64,000 nucleotides of DNA from Hymenobacter sp. BT559. GTDB lineage: Bacteria; Bacteroidota; Bacteroidia; Cytophagales; Hymenobacteraceae. The notes under the pieces are model-generated. The model searched no databases. It was not told the origin of the DNA and saw only the letters and a program-made list of their open reading frames with translations. The position numbers and the translations under genes were made by a program. Each line of letters begins with the position of its first letter. Within the stretch, counting starts at the first letter, position 1. Of the stretch, positions 8,244-16,552 are shown piece by piece. The stretch is from positions 30,221 through 94,220 of the forward strand of contig NZ_JAGETY010000018.1 of the NCBI RefSeq assembly GCF_017571525.1. The letters are read 5' to 3'.

Positions 8244-10238
8244 ATGCGTCAGCTTAACTTATTCCTTACCGCTGGCTTGCTGCTGGCCGCCCCGCTTGCT
8301 TATGCCACTGTGCGGCTGCCCGCGCTGGTGGGCTCGCACATGGTGCTGCAGCGTGGGCGGCCGGTGCCGGTGTGGGGCTGGGCCGCGCCGGGCGAAAAAG
8401 TCAGCATCGCGTTTCGGGGTAAAGCCTACGCCGCCGGCCTGCCCGATGCCAGCGGGCGCTGGCAGGCCACGCTGCCCGCCATGCCGGCCGGCGGGCCCTA
8501 TGCACTCACTATCAAAGGCCAGAATACCATCGAGCTGACCGATGTACTGATGGGCGACGTGTGGCTGGCCTCGGGCCAGTCGAATATGCAGATGCCCGTG
8601 CAGGACCGCTCCGGCGGCTACCAGCCAGTGCAGAATGCCGACCAGGAAATCGCGGCCGCCAACTGGCCCAACATCCATTTCTTCACCGCCCAGCAAACTG
8701 TGGCCTACCGCCCGCAGGCCGAGGTGGCGGGCAGCGGCTGGCTGGTGTGCAGCCCGGCCACAGTAGCGCAGCTTTCGGCAGTAGCCTATTTCTTCGGCCG
8801 CGATTTGTATAAAAAATACCAGGTGCCGGTGGGCTTGCTCGTGAGCAGCTGGGGCGGCACGCCCGCCGAAGCCTGGGTGAGCGCCGAGGGGCTAGCCGCC
8901 TTCCCCGAGTTTGGGCCGCGCGTGGCCGACTTTGCCAGCAGGACTACCAGCCTGACCGACGACCAACAGGCCTACGAAACCCGGCAGCGTGAGCTGATGC
9001 GCAACATCCGGCAGTACGACAAAGGCTACCTGCCCAGTGGCCAAACCTGGGCAGCGCCTGCTTTCGATGCCCACGCCTGGCCCACCATGCCGGTGCCTGG
9101 TATCTGGGAAAGCGCGCCGGGGCTAGCCACTTACGACGGTGTGGTGTGGTTTCGGAAAGAGATTGACTTGCCCGCCAGCATGGCCGGGCAGCCGCTCACG
9201 CTGGCCCTGGGCAAGATTGACGACGCCGACAGCACGTATGTGAACGGCGTGCGCGTGGGCGCCACCAACGGCTATCAGCTGGCGCGCAGCTACCCCGTGC
9301 CGGCTGGGCTGCTGCGGCCGGGCCGCAACGTCATTGCGGTGCGCGTAGTGGACACCGGCGGCGGGGGCGGCATCACGGGTGAGCCGGGCGAGGTGGCGCT
9401 GCGCGGGGCTAGCCAGACGCTGCCGCTGGCCGGGGCCTGGCAATACCAGGTGGGGCTAGCCCCCCAGGACCAGCCCGCGCCGCCCGTACCCGGCGGGGCC
9501 GAGCACGCGCCCACCACGCTCTACAACGGCATGATAGCGCCGCTGCAACCGTATGCGCTAAAGGGAGTTATCTGGTATCAGGGTGAGAGTAATGCCGACC
9601 GCGCGGCGCAGTACCGCACGTTGTTTCCGGCGCTCATTGCCGACTGGCGCCGGCACCGGCAGCAGCCTGATTTACCTTTCCTATGGGTGCAGCTGGCCAG
9701 TTACATGGCCGCCCTGCCTCAGCCCGCGGAGTCGGCCTGGGCCGAGCTGCGCGAGGCGCAGGCCCTGGCGCTGCAAGTGCCGCACACGGGGCTAGCCACT
9801 GCCATCGACATTGGCGAGGCCAATGACATTCACCCGCACAACAAGCAGGAGGTAGGCCGCCGCCTAGCGCTGGCCGCCGAACACGCGGCCTACGGCGATA
9901 ATAACGTACTGTACAGCGGGCCACAGTATGCCAGTATGGCCCCGGCAGGCGCGGCCGTGCGGCTGAAGTTCAGCCACGTGGGCGCGGGGCTAGCTGTGAA
10001 AAATGGGGCCGCGTTGCAAGGCTTTGCCGTGGCGGGGGCCGACCATAAATTTCACTGGGCCACGGCTAGGGTGGTGGGCAACGAGGTGGAGGTACAGAGC
10101 CCCGCCGTGCCCCAGCCGGTGGCCGTGCGCTACGATTGGGCCGACAACCCCAACGGCAACCTCACCAATAAAGAGAGCTTGCCCGCCTTGCCCTTCCGCA
10201 CCGATACCTGGCCGCTGACCACGGCCGGCCGCAATTAG
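8244..10238 (+). CDS. Secreted sialate O-acetylesterase-like SGNH hydrolase
   Basis: A 664-residue protein with signal peptide (residues 1-21). GQSNM, with the nucleophile Ser113, opens the SGNH/SASA esterase domain. WYQGESN and the late DIHPHNKQEVGRR supply the other catalytic motifs (Asp/His). Between the halves (about 300-420) sits a jelly-roll segment like a beta-galactosidase sugar-binding domain (WFRKEIDLP, ADSTYVNGVRVG). The family removes acetyl groups from sialic acid or from plant polysaccharides such as xylan and pectin. The context favours the latter. The gene carries five exact GGGGCTAGCC decamers. It begins a rightward pair with the GH92 gene. Confidence 0.87.
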   Translation: MRQLNLFLTAGLLLAAPLAYATVRLPALVGSHMVLQRGRPVPVWGWAAPGEKVSIAFRGKAYAAGLPDASGRWQATLPAMPAGGPYALTIKGQNTIELTDVLMGDVWLASGQSNMQMPVQDRSGGYQPVQNADQEIAAANWPNIHFFTAQQTVAYRPQAEVAGSGWLVCSPATVAQLSAVAYFFGRDLYKKYQVPVGLLVSSWGGTPAEAWVSAEGLAAFPEFGPRVADFASRTTSLTDDQQAYETRQRELMRNIRQYDKGYLPSGQTWAAPAFDAHAWPTMPVPGIWESAPGLATYDGVVWFRKEIDLPASMAGQPLTLALGKIDDADSTYVNGVRVGATNGYQLARSYPVPAGLLRPGRNVIAVRVVDTGGGGGITGEPGEVALRGASQTLPLAGAWQYQVGLAPQDQPAPPVPGGAEHAPTTLYNGMIAPLQPYALKGVIWYQGESNADRAAQYRTLFPALIADWRRHRQQPDLPFLWVQLASYMAALPQPAESAWAELREAQALALQVPHTGLATAIDIGEANDIHPHNKQEVGRRLALAAEHAAYGDNNVLYSGPQYASMAPAGAAVRLKFSHVGAGLAVKNGAALQGFAVAGADHKFHWATARVVGNEVEVQSPAVPQPVAVRYDWADNPNGNLTNKESLPALPFRTDTWPLTTAGRN

Positions 10239-10268
10239 CTTTTTTCACCGAACTGTTTTTTCTTCTTC

Positions 10269-12569
10269 ATGCCAAAACTCTTCGCGGCGCTGCTCGGCCT
10301 GAGCGCGCTGGTGGCCACCGCCGCCCTGGGCCAAACGCCGGCCGCCCCGGCTAGCCCCGCTGACCTCGTGAACCCGCTAATGGGCACCGACTCGAAGCCC
10401 GACTTTTCCAACGGCAACACCTACCCGGCCATCGTGCGGCCCTGGGGCATGAACTGCTGGCTGCCCCAAACCGGCAAAATGGGCGACGGCTGGGCCTACC
10501 AGTACGGGGCCGATAAAATCTGGGGCTTCAAGCAAACGCACCAGCCCTCGCCGTGGATGAACGACTACGGCCAGTTTTCCCTGATGCCCGGCACCGGCAA
10601 GCTCAAGGTGGACGATGCCACCCGGGGCAGTTGGTTTTCGCACAAGGCCGAAACCGCCCGGCCCTATTACTACAGCGTGTACCTCGCTGATTATGACCTC
10701 ACCACCGAGATAACGCCTACCGAGCGGGCCGCCCGCTTCCGCTTCACGTTCCCCAAAACGGACAGCGCCTGGGTCGTGCTCGACGCCCTCGACAAGGGCT
10801 CGATGGTGAAGGTGCTGCCCGACCAAAAGCGCATCATCGGCTACACCACCCGCAACAGCGGCGGCGTGCCGGCCAATTTCAAAAACTACTTCATCATCGA
10901 GTTCGACCACGCGTTCACGGCTAGCCAGGTGTTCAACGGCAAGGCCCTGGCCGCCGGCGCCACCGAAGTCACGGCCGACCACGCGGTAGCCGCCGTGAGC
11001 TTCCGTACCCGCAAGGGTGAGCAGGTGCAGGCTAGGGTCGCCTCGTCGTTTATCAGCGCTGAGCAGGCCGAGCGCAATCTGCAAGAGATTGGCAATGATG
11101 ATTTTGAAACGGTAAAGCAGAAAGGCAAAGCCGCCTGGAACGACGTGCTGGGCCGCATTGCCGTGGAGGGTGGCACCGACGTGCAGCAGCGTACCTTCTA
11201 CTCATGCCTGTACCGGGCCTTGCAGTTTCCGCGCCGGTTTTATGAGCTCGATGCCAGCGGGCAGCCGGTGCACTACAGCCCCTTCAATGGTCAGGTGCGC
11301 CCCGGCTACCTCTACACCGATACGGGCCTGTGGGATACCTTCCGGGCGCTATTCCCGCTGCTGAACCTCGTTTATCCCGAAGAAAACGCCAAGATGCAGG
11401 CCGGCCTGGCCAACGACTACCGCGAGGGTGGCTGGCTGCCCGAGTGGGCTAGCCCCGGTTATCGCAACGTAATGGTGGGCAACAACTCGGCCTCGGTGGT
11501 GGCAGAAGCCTACCTCAAAGGCGTGCGCCCGGCCGATGCCGCCGACGCCAACGTGCTCTACGAGGCGCTCATCAAGGATGCCAACCATGCCGGGCCGCTC
11601 ACGGCCGTGGGCCGCGCCGGGGTGGAGTACTACAACAAGCTCGGCTACGTGCCTTACGATGTAAAAATCAATGAGAACGCGGCCCGCACCCTCGAATATG
11701 CCTACGACGACTTCGCCATTGCGCAGCTAGCCAAGGCGCTGGGCAAACCTAAGAAGGAAATCGACCTCTACACCAAGCGTAGCCAGAACTACCGTAAGCT
11801 GTTTGACCAGCAAACCGGCCTGATGCGCGGGCGCAACCAAAACGGCACGTTCGAGACGCCGTTCAATCCCTTCAAGTGGGGCGATGCCTTCACCGAGGGC
11901 AACTCGTGGCACTACACGTGGTCGGTGTTTCACGATGTGCAGGGGCTGATGAATATAATGGGCGGCCGCCAGAAGTTTGCGGCCACGCTGGACTCGGTAT
12001 TCACCCTGCCGCCCACGTTTGACGACAGCTACTACGGCGGGGTCATTCATGAAATCAGGGAGATGCAGGTGGCCGACATGGGCCAGTACGCCCACGGCAA
12101 CCAGCCGGCGCAGCACGTCATTTACCTCTACAACTATGCCGCCGAGCCCTGGAAGGCCCAGTACTGGACCCGCGAGGTGCTCAACCGCCTCTACCGCCCC
12201 ACGCCCGACGGCTACTGCGGCGACGAGGACAACGGCCAGACTTCGGCCTGGTACGTGTTTTCGGCGCTGGGCTTCTATCCCGTGTGCCCCACCACCGACC
12301 AGTACGTGCTAGGCGCCCCGCTCTTTCCCAAGGCCACCCTGCACCTGCCCGGCGGCCACGACGTGGTGCTGAATGCCCCCGCTAACAGCGCCGACAACCG
12401 CTACATCAACCACCTCACGGTGAACGGCCAGGACTACTCGCGCAACTGGCTTAGCCACAGCGAGCTGGTGAGAGGCGCCACGCTGAACTTCGACATGGCC
12501 CCGCAGCCGAACAAGGTGCGCGGCACCCAGCCGGGCGACGCGCCATTTTCGATGTCGAAGGCTAAATAG
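10269..12569 (+). CDS. GH92 family alpha-mannosidase, secreted
   Basis: A 766-residue protein, normal length for GH92, with an N-terminal signal peptide ending ALGQ. The two-domain structure is clear: an N-terminal beta-sandwich beginning VNPLMGTDSKPDFSNGNTYP, then an (alpha/alpha)6 barrel. Visible motifs are the GLWDTFRALFPL block, GDAFTEGNSWHYTW with the likely acid Glu, and CGDEDNGQTSAWYVF with the Asp residues proposed as base. GH92 enzymes are calcium-dependent exo-alpha-mannosidases acting on N-glycans or mannans. It starts 30 bases after the esterase stop and is probably in one operon with it. A long palindrome follows. Confidence 0.95.
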   Translation: MPKLFAALLGLSALVATAALGQTPAAPASPADLVNPLMGTDSKPDFSNGNTYPAIVRPWGMNCWLPQTGKMGDGWAYQYGADKIWGFKQTHQPSPWMNDYGQFSLMPGTGKLKVDDATRGSWFSHKAETARPYYYSVYLADYDLTTEITPTERAARFRFTFPKTDSAWVVLDALDKGSMVKVLPDQKRIIGYTTRNSGGVPANFKNYFIIEFDHAFTASQVFNGKALAAGATEVTADHAVAAVSFRTRKGEQVQARVASSFISAEQAERNLQEIGNDDFETVKQKGKAAWNDVLGRIAVEGGTDVQQRTFYSCLYRALQFPRRFYELDASGQPVHYSPFNGQVRPGYLYTDTGLWDTFRALFPLLNLVYPEENAKMQAGLANDYREGGWLPEWASPGYRNVMVGNNSASVVAEAYLKGVRPADAADANVLYEALIKDANHAGPLTAVGRAGVEYYNKLGYVPYDVKINENAARTLEYAYDDFAIAQLAKALGKPKKEIDLYTKRSQNYRKLFDQQTGLMRGRNQNGTFETPFNPFKWGDAFTEGNSWHYTWSVFHDVQGLMNIMGGRQKFAATLDSVFTLPPTFDDSYYGGVIHEIREMQVADMGQYAHGNQPAQHVIYLYNYAAEPWKAQYWTREVLNRLYRPTPDGYCGDEDNGQTSAWYVFSALGFYPVCPTTDQYVLGAPLFPKATLHLPGGHDVVLNAPANSADNRYINHLTVNGQDYSRNWLSHSELVRGATLNFDMAPQPNKVRGTQPGDAPFSMSKAK

Positions 12570-12587
12570 TCGGGCCTTATAGCGTTA

Positions 12588-12685
12588 CCGCAGAGGTACG
12601 CCGAGAAAAACCGCTGAGGTTCGCTGAGTTGTTCAACGTAGAACTCAGCGAACCTCAGCGGTTTTTTCTCGGCGTACCTCTGCGG
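12588..12685. repeat. Long intergenic palindrome between convergent genes
   Basis: Left arm 12588-12630 and right arm 12642-12685 pair along 43 bases with a single extra T in the right arm. The loop is 11 bases. The arms contain AAAAA/TTTTTT, so it can act as a bidirectional terminator for GH92 and the helicase gene. Its length and word-like sequence (ACCTCTGCGG, AACCTCAGCGG) suggest a dispersed palindromic repeat. Confidence 0.8.
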
Positions 12686-12697
12686 GAAAAATCGTTG

Positions 12698-14134
12698 CTA
12701 GGCCACTTCCGTCACCCGCACTTTCACGCCTTTAATCTTGGCGCCATTGAGCTTCTCCAGCAGCTCGGCAGCTTGCTTGCGCGGCACGGCTACGTAGGAG
12801 TAAAAGTCGAAGACTTCGATGCGGCCCACGGTGTGGTGCTCCAGCCCACCGACTTTCACGAAGGCGCCGACCAGGTCATGGGCGCTCACTTTGTGCTTCT
12901 TGCCGGCCGTGACGTGCAGGGTGATGGTTTCCGGGCGGGGCAGCTTATTGGCGGCGTTGGCGGGTGGGAGCGGGGCCGGCTTGAGGCGGGCCCACTGAGC
13001 GGCCTGGGCGGCGGGCCAGCTTTGCACGCGGGTTTGCTCGGGCGGGGTGGCTAGCAGGTGGGCGGTGCCGGCCACGCCGGCTCGCGCCGTGCGCCCGGCC
13101 CGGTGCTGGAAGGTTTCGGCATCGTGCGGCAGGTCGTATTGAATAACCGTATCGAGGGCCGGCACGTCGATGCCGCGGGCAGCTACATCAGTAGCTACCA
13201 GAGCCTGGGCCGAGTTGTTGCGGAGCTTCATCAGGGCTTTGTCGCGCTCGGGCTGGGGCAGCTTGCCGTGCAGCACCTCGGCGGCCACGCCCCGGCCGCG
13301 CAGAAACTGGGCCAGCTCCTCCACCTTGTCGCGGGTGTTGGCGAAGATGAGCGTCTGGCCCGTGCCGGGCTGCTGCAGTAGGTGGTAGAGGGCGGCGGGC
13401 TTTTCCTCTACGGCATTTAGCACGTGGCCGCGCAGGGTGAGTGAGGCGGGCAGGGCATCGCCAGTTATTTCACCGTTGAGGCCGCCGGCGGCCGTCAGCA
13501 TGCGGGGGCGAGTGAGGTAGTCGCGCACTAGGCCCATCACCTTATCGGGCATCGTAGCCGAGAACAGCAGCGTCTGCCGGCGGCGCGGCAAGCGACTGAT
13601 GATGGTTGCCATCTCCTCCTGAAACTTCAGGTCGAGTAGCTTGTCGGCCTCATCCAGTACCAATACTTTCAATTGGTTAGGAATGATGTTGCGCTTTTCG
13701 AGGTGGTCGAGCAGGCGGCCGGGCGTGGCAACTACCACGTGGGGCGTTTGCTGCAAGGTCTGCACTTCGTCGCGCATGGCGTGGCCACCGTAGAGGGCTG
13801 CCACGCGCAGGCCGGGTGCCGCCATGTACTTGCCCAGGCTCTTGAGGGCCTCGCGCACTTGTAGGGCCAGCTCGCGGGCGGGCACCAGCACGATGGCCTG
13901 CACGGCCTTGGCGCTAGGGTCAATCTGCGAGAGGATGGCTAGCCCGTAGGCGGCGGTTTTGCCCGAGCCGGTGGGGGCTTGGCCGGCCACGTCCTGCAAG
14001 TCGAGGGCAGGGCCGAGCACCAGCGCCTGCACGGGCGTGGGGTGGGTAAAATTCAGCTCGGCCAAGCCTTGTAGGAGTTCGGGCGAGAGGTTGAAATCGG
14101 AAAACGAGGCCGGGGCGGCAGAGTCAGCTTGCAT
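12698..14134 (-). CDS. DEAD-box RNA helicase, DbpA type
   Basis: A 478-residue ATP-dependent RNA helicase. Motifs in order: Q motif THPTPVQ (30-36), motif I APTGSGKT (53-60), PARELA (85-90), TPGR, DEAD (161-164), SAT, then ATDVAARGIDV and HRAGRTARAG in the second RecA domain. The last 75 residues form a DbpA-type RNA-binding domain (VKVGGLEHHTVGRIEVFD...YVAVP). This domain binds 23S rRNA hairpin 92 in DbpA, so a role in large-subunit assembly is likely. It interrupts the glycan island, on the opposite strand. A TACCTTTG box ends 4 bases before the ATG. Confidence 0.93.
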   Translation of the reverse strand: MQADSAAPASFSDFNLSPELLQGLAELNFTHPTPVQALVLGPALDLQDVAGQAPTGSGKTAAYGLAILSQIDPSAKAVQAIVLVPARELALQVREALKSLGKYMAAPGLRVAALYGGHAMRDEVQTLQQTPHVVVATPGRLLDHLEKRNIIPNQLKVLVLDEADKLLDLKFQEEMATIISRLPRRRQTLLFSATMPDKVMGLVRDYLTRPRMLTAAGGLNGEITGDALPASLTLRGHVLNAVEEKPAALYHLLQQPGTGQTLIFANTRDKVEELAQFLRGRGVAAEVLHGKLPQPERDKALMKLRNNSAQALVATDVAARGIDVPALDTVIQYDLPHDAETFQHRAGRTARAGVAGTAHLLATPPEQTRVQSWPAAQAAQWARLKPAPLPPANAANKLPRPETITLHVTAGKKHKVSAHDLVGAFVKVGGLEHHTVGRIEVFDFYSYVAVPRKQAAELLEKLNGAKIKGVKVRVTEVA

Positions 14135-14138
14135 AGCG

Positions 14139-14146
14139 CAAAGGTA
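14139..14146 (-). promoter_or_regulatory. -7 box of the helicase gene, predicted leaderless
   Basis: On the minus strand this reads TACCTTTG, matching TAnnTTTG. Only 4 bases separate it from the ATG at 14132-14134, so the mRNA should start at or within a few bases of the start codon. No convincing -33 element was seen. Confidence 0.6.
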
Positions 14147-14259
14147 CGGCCCCGAAAAATGGGGAGTCAGAAAGCTAAAGAAGATAGCCAGCTAGCCTTA
14201 GGATGGCGGGTTTGCCCAAGCTAACAAGCGAAACCCTTGGCCAGGTGGCTATTTTAGTA

Positions 14260-14288
14260 TTGATTGCACAATCGTTTGTGTAGATTTG
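14260..14288 (+). promoter_or_regulatory. GH42 promoter with embedded LacI-type operator
   Basis: A TTG (-33) lies at 14260-14262 and TAGATTTG (-7) at 14281-14288, separated by 18 bases, the Bacteroidota spacing. The spacer contains CACAATCGTTTGTG (14267-14280), a near-palindrome with central CG. The same 14-mer occurs in reverse complement at 19666-19679. A repressor bound there would block RNA polymerase. Confidence 0.75.
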
Positions 14289-14363
14289 TGGCGACCAGTA
14301 ATAACTTAGATAGTTGACCAGTCACTAAGTCAATTTCTTACGGGCATCCTTACGCGCGGTACC

Positions 14364-16520
14364 ATGACAAAGTCGCCTAGCTCACGACGAGTGAATCCTA
14401 TAAACCGTATGTATGGTGCTTGCGGTACTGCTGGGCGCTGGCTAGCGGCAGCTGTGCTGCTGCTAGCCAGCAGTGGCCAACTGGCCTGGGGGCAAGCCCG
14501 GCCCTTCAAAACTGAGAAGATTCTGTACGGCGTAGCGTACTACGACGAGTATATGCCCTACGACCGCCTCGACCGGGACGTGTCAATGATGAAGGCGGCT
14601 GGTATCAATGTGGTGCGCATTGCCGAATCGACCTGGGGCACCCTGGAGCCGCAACCCGATGTATATGACTTTCATCACATTGACCGGGTGCTGGCGGCCA
14701 TGCACAGGGCGGGTATCGGGGTTATTATCGGCACGCCCACCTATGCCGTGCCCACTTGGCTAGCCCGCCAGCACCCCGATGTGCTGGCCATCACCAGCCG
14801 GGGGCCAAACCAGTATGGCGCCCGCCAGAACATGGATATTACCAACGAGCACTACCGCGAGCGCTCGGAAAAGGTCATCCGAAAGCTGCTGGAGCACGTG
14901 AAAGACCACCCGGCTATTATTGGCTACCAGGTCGATAATGAAACGAAGGCCTACGGTACCAGCGGCCCCCATGTGCAGGCGCAGTTTGTGGCCTACATGC
15001 AGCGGCGCTACCCCAGCCTCGATAGCCTGAACCGGGCGCTGGGCCTCAACTATTGGAGCAACCGCATCAATTCCTGGGCCGATTTTCCGTCGGTAAACGG
15101 CAGCATCAATGCCAGCCTCAACGGCGAGTTTGCCCGCTTTCAGCGGCAGCTCGTCACCGACTTTCTGGCCTGGCAGGCCGCCATTGTGCGCGAATACAAG
15201 AAGCCGGGCCAGTTTATTACCCAAAACTTCGATTTTGACTGGTGGGGCCACACCTACGGCATTCAGCCCGAGGTCAACCACTTTGCGGCGGCGCGGGCGC
15301 TCGACGTGGCGGGCTGCGATATCTACCACCCTAGCCAGGACGAGTTGACGGGGCTGGAAATCTCGTTTGGCGGCGACGTGGCGCGCGGTATGAAGTGCGG
15401 GCAAAACTACCTGGTACTGGAAACCGAGGCGCAGGGGTTTCCGCAGTGGACGCCCTATCCTGGGCAGCTGCGGCTGCAGGCTTTCAGCCACCTCGCTTCA
15501 GGGGCCGATATGGTGGAATACTGGCACTGGAGCAGCATTCACAACTCGGCCGAGACGTATTGGAAAGGCGTGCTTAGTCACGATTTGCAGCCCAATGCCA
15601 TTTATGACGAGGTCAAAACCATTGGGGCCGACATGCAGCGCCTGGGGCCGCACCTGCTGCATTTGCAAAAGAAAAACCAGGTGGCCGTGTTGTTCAGCAA
15701 CGACGCGCTGACCGGTTTCAATGCCTTTGGGCCGGGCGGGGGGCCGGGGCGCAGCTACAACGGCGTGCTGCGCCAGCTCTACGACGAGCTGTATAAGCTG
15801 AACGTAAGCGTGGATTTTGTAGACCCCACTAGCCCCCGCCTGGAGCAATACAAGCTGCTGGTGGTGCCCGCCCTGTACGCCGCCCCCGACAGCCTGCTGC
15901 GCCGCCTCAACGCCTACGTGCGGCGCGGTGGGCACGTGGTGTACACCTACAAGAGTGGCTTTGCTAACCAAGACGATAAGGTGCGCACCACTACCCAGCC
16001 GGGCCTGCTTGCCGAGGCCTGTGGCGTGCGCTACGACGAGTTTACGGAGCCGCGCAACGTGGTGCTGAAGAGCGATTATTTCCAGCTAGGGGAGGGCGCG
16101 GGCAAAATAGAGAACTGGATGGAACTGCTCACCCCCACCACGGCTAAGGTGCTGGCTCGCTACGACCACCCGGCCTGGGGGCAGTACGCCGCCATCACCG
16201 AAAACCAGTACGGCCAGGGCCTGGCCACCTACATTGGGTGCCGACTCACACCCGCCCTAACTCGCACAGTGCTGGCCGATGCCGTGCGCAAAGCCGGCCT
16301 CTGGGGCCCCGACCAGCAGCTCACGTTTCCACTCATCACCAAGGCCGGGACCAACCAGCGCGGCCACCTGCTGCACTACTACTTCAACTACTCGGCTCAG
16401 CCCCAGGCGCTACGCTATCCGCACCGCAAGGGCACCGAGCTGCTGGCTGGCCGCAGCCTGGCCGCAGGCACCGAGTTGCGCCTGCCGGCCTGGGGCTTTG
16501 CCATTGTGGAGGAGGAATAG
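14364..16520 (+). CDS. Secreted GH42 family beta-galactosidase
   Basis: A 718-residue protein with a signal peptide (hydrophobic core about residues 27-43, cleavage near WGQA). The GH42 (beta/alpha)8 barrel starts ILYGVAYYDEYMP. The acid/base is Glu193 in YQVDNETKAYG and the nucleophile is Glu353 in YLVLETEAQGF. A GATase-like trimerisation domain follows (FSNDALTGFN... LVVPALY) and then a small beta domain. GH42 removes terminal beta-galactose from galacto-oligosaccharides. The first ATG is taken, but ATG at residue 16 would give a more standard signal peptide. Its promoter carries the shared operator. The GH27 gene follows after 32 bases. Confidence 0.93.
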   Translation: MTKSPSSRRVNPINRMYGACGTAGRWLAAAVLLLASSGQLAWGQARPFKTEKILYGVAYYDEYMPYDRLDRDVSMMKAAGINVVRIAESTWGTLEPQPDVYDFHHIDRVLAAMHRAGIGVIIGTPTYAVPTWLARQHPDVLAITSRGPNQYGARQNMDITNEHYRERSEKVIRKLLEHVKDHPAIIGYQVDNETKAYGTSGPHVQAQFVAYMQRRYPSLDSLNRALGLNYWSNRINSWADFPSVNGSINASLNGEFARFQRQLVTDFLAWQAAIVREYKKPGQFITQNFDFDWWGHTYGIQPEVNHFAAARALDVAGCDIYHPSQDELTGLEISFGGDVARGMKCGQNYLVLETEAQGFPQWTPYPGQLRLQAFSHLASGADMVEYWHWSSIHNSAETYWKGVLSHDLQPNAIYDEVKTIGADMQRLGPHLLHLQKKNQVAVLFSNDALTGFNAFGPGGGPGRSYNGVLRQLYDELYKLNVSVDFVDPTSPRLEQYKLLVVPALYAAPDSLLRRLNAYVRRGGHVVYTYKSGFANQDDKVRTTTQPGLLAEACGVRYDEFTEPRNVVLKSDYFQLGEGAGKIENWMELLTPTTAKVLARYDHPAWGQYAAITENQYGQGLATYIGCRLTPALTRTVLADAVRKAGLWGPDQQLTFPLITKAGTNQRGHLLHYYFNYSAQPQALRYPHRKGTELLAGRSLAAGTELRLPAWGFAIVEEE

Positions 16521-16552
16521 GGCTAGTGGTTCACTGTTTTTAGAAATTTAGT

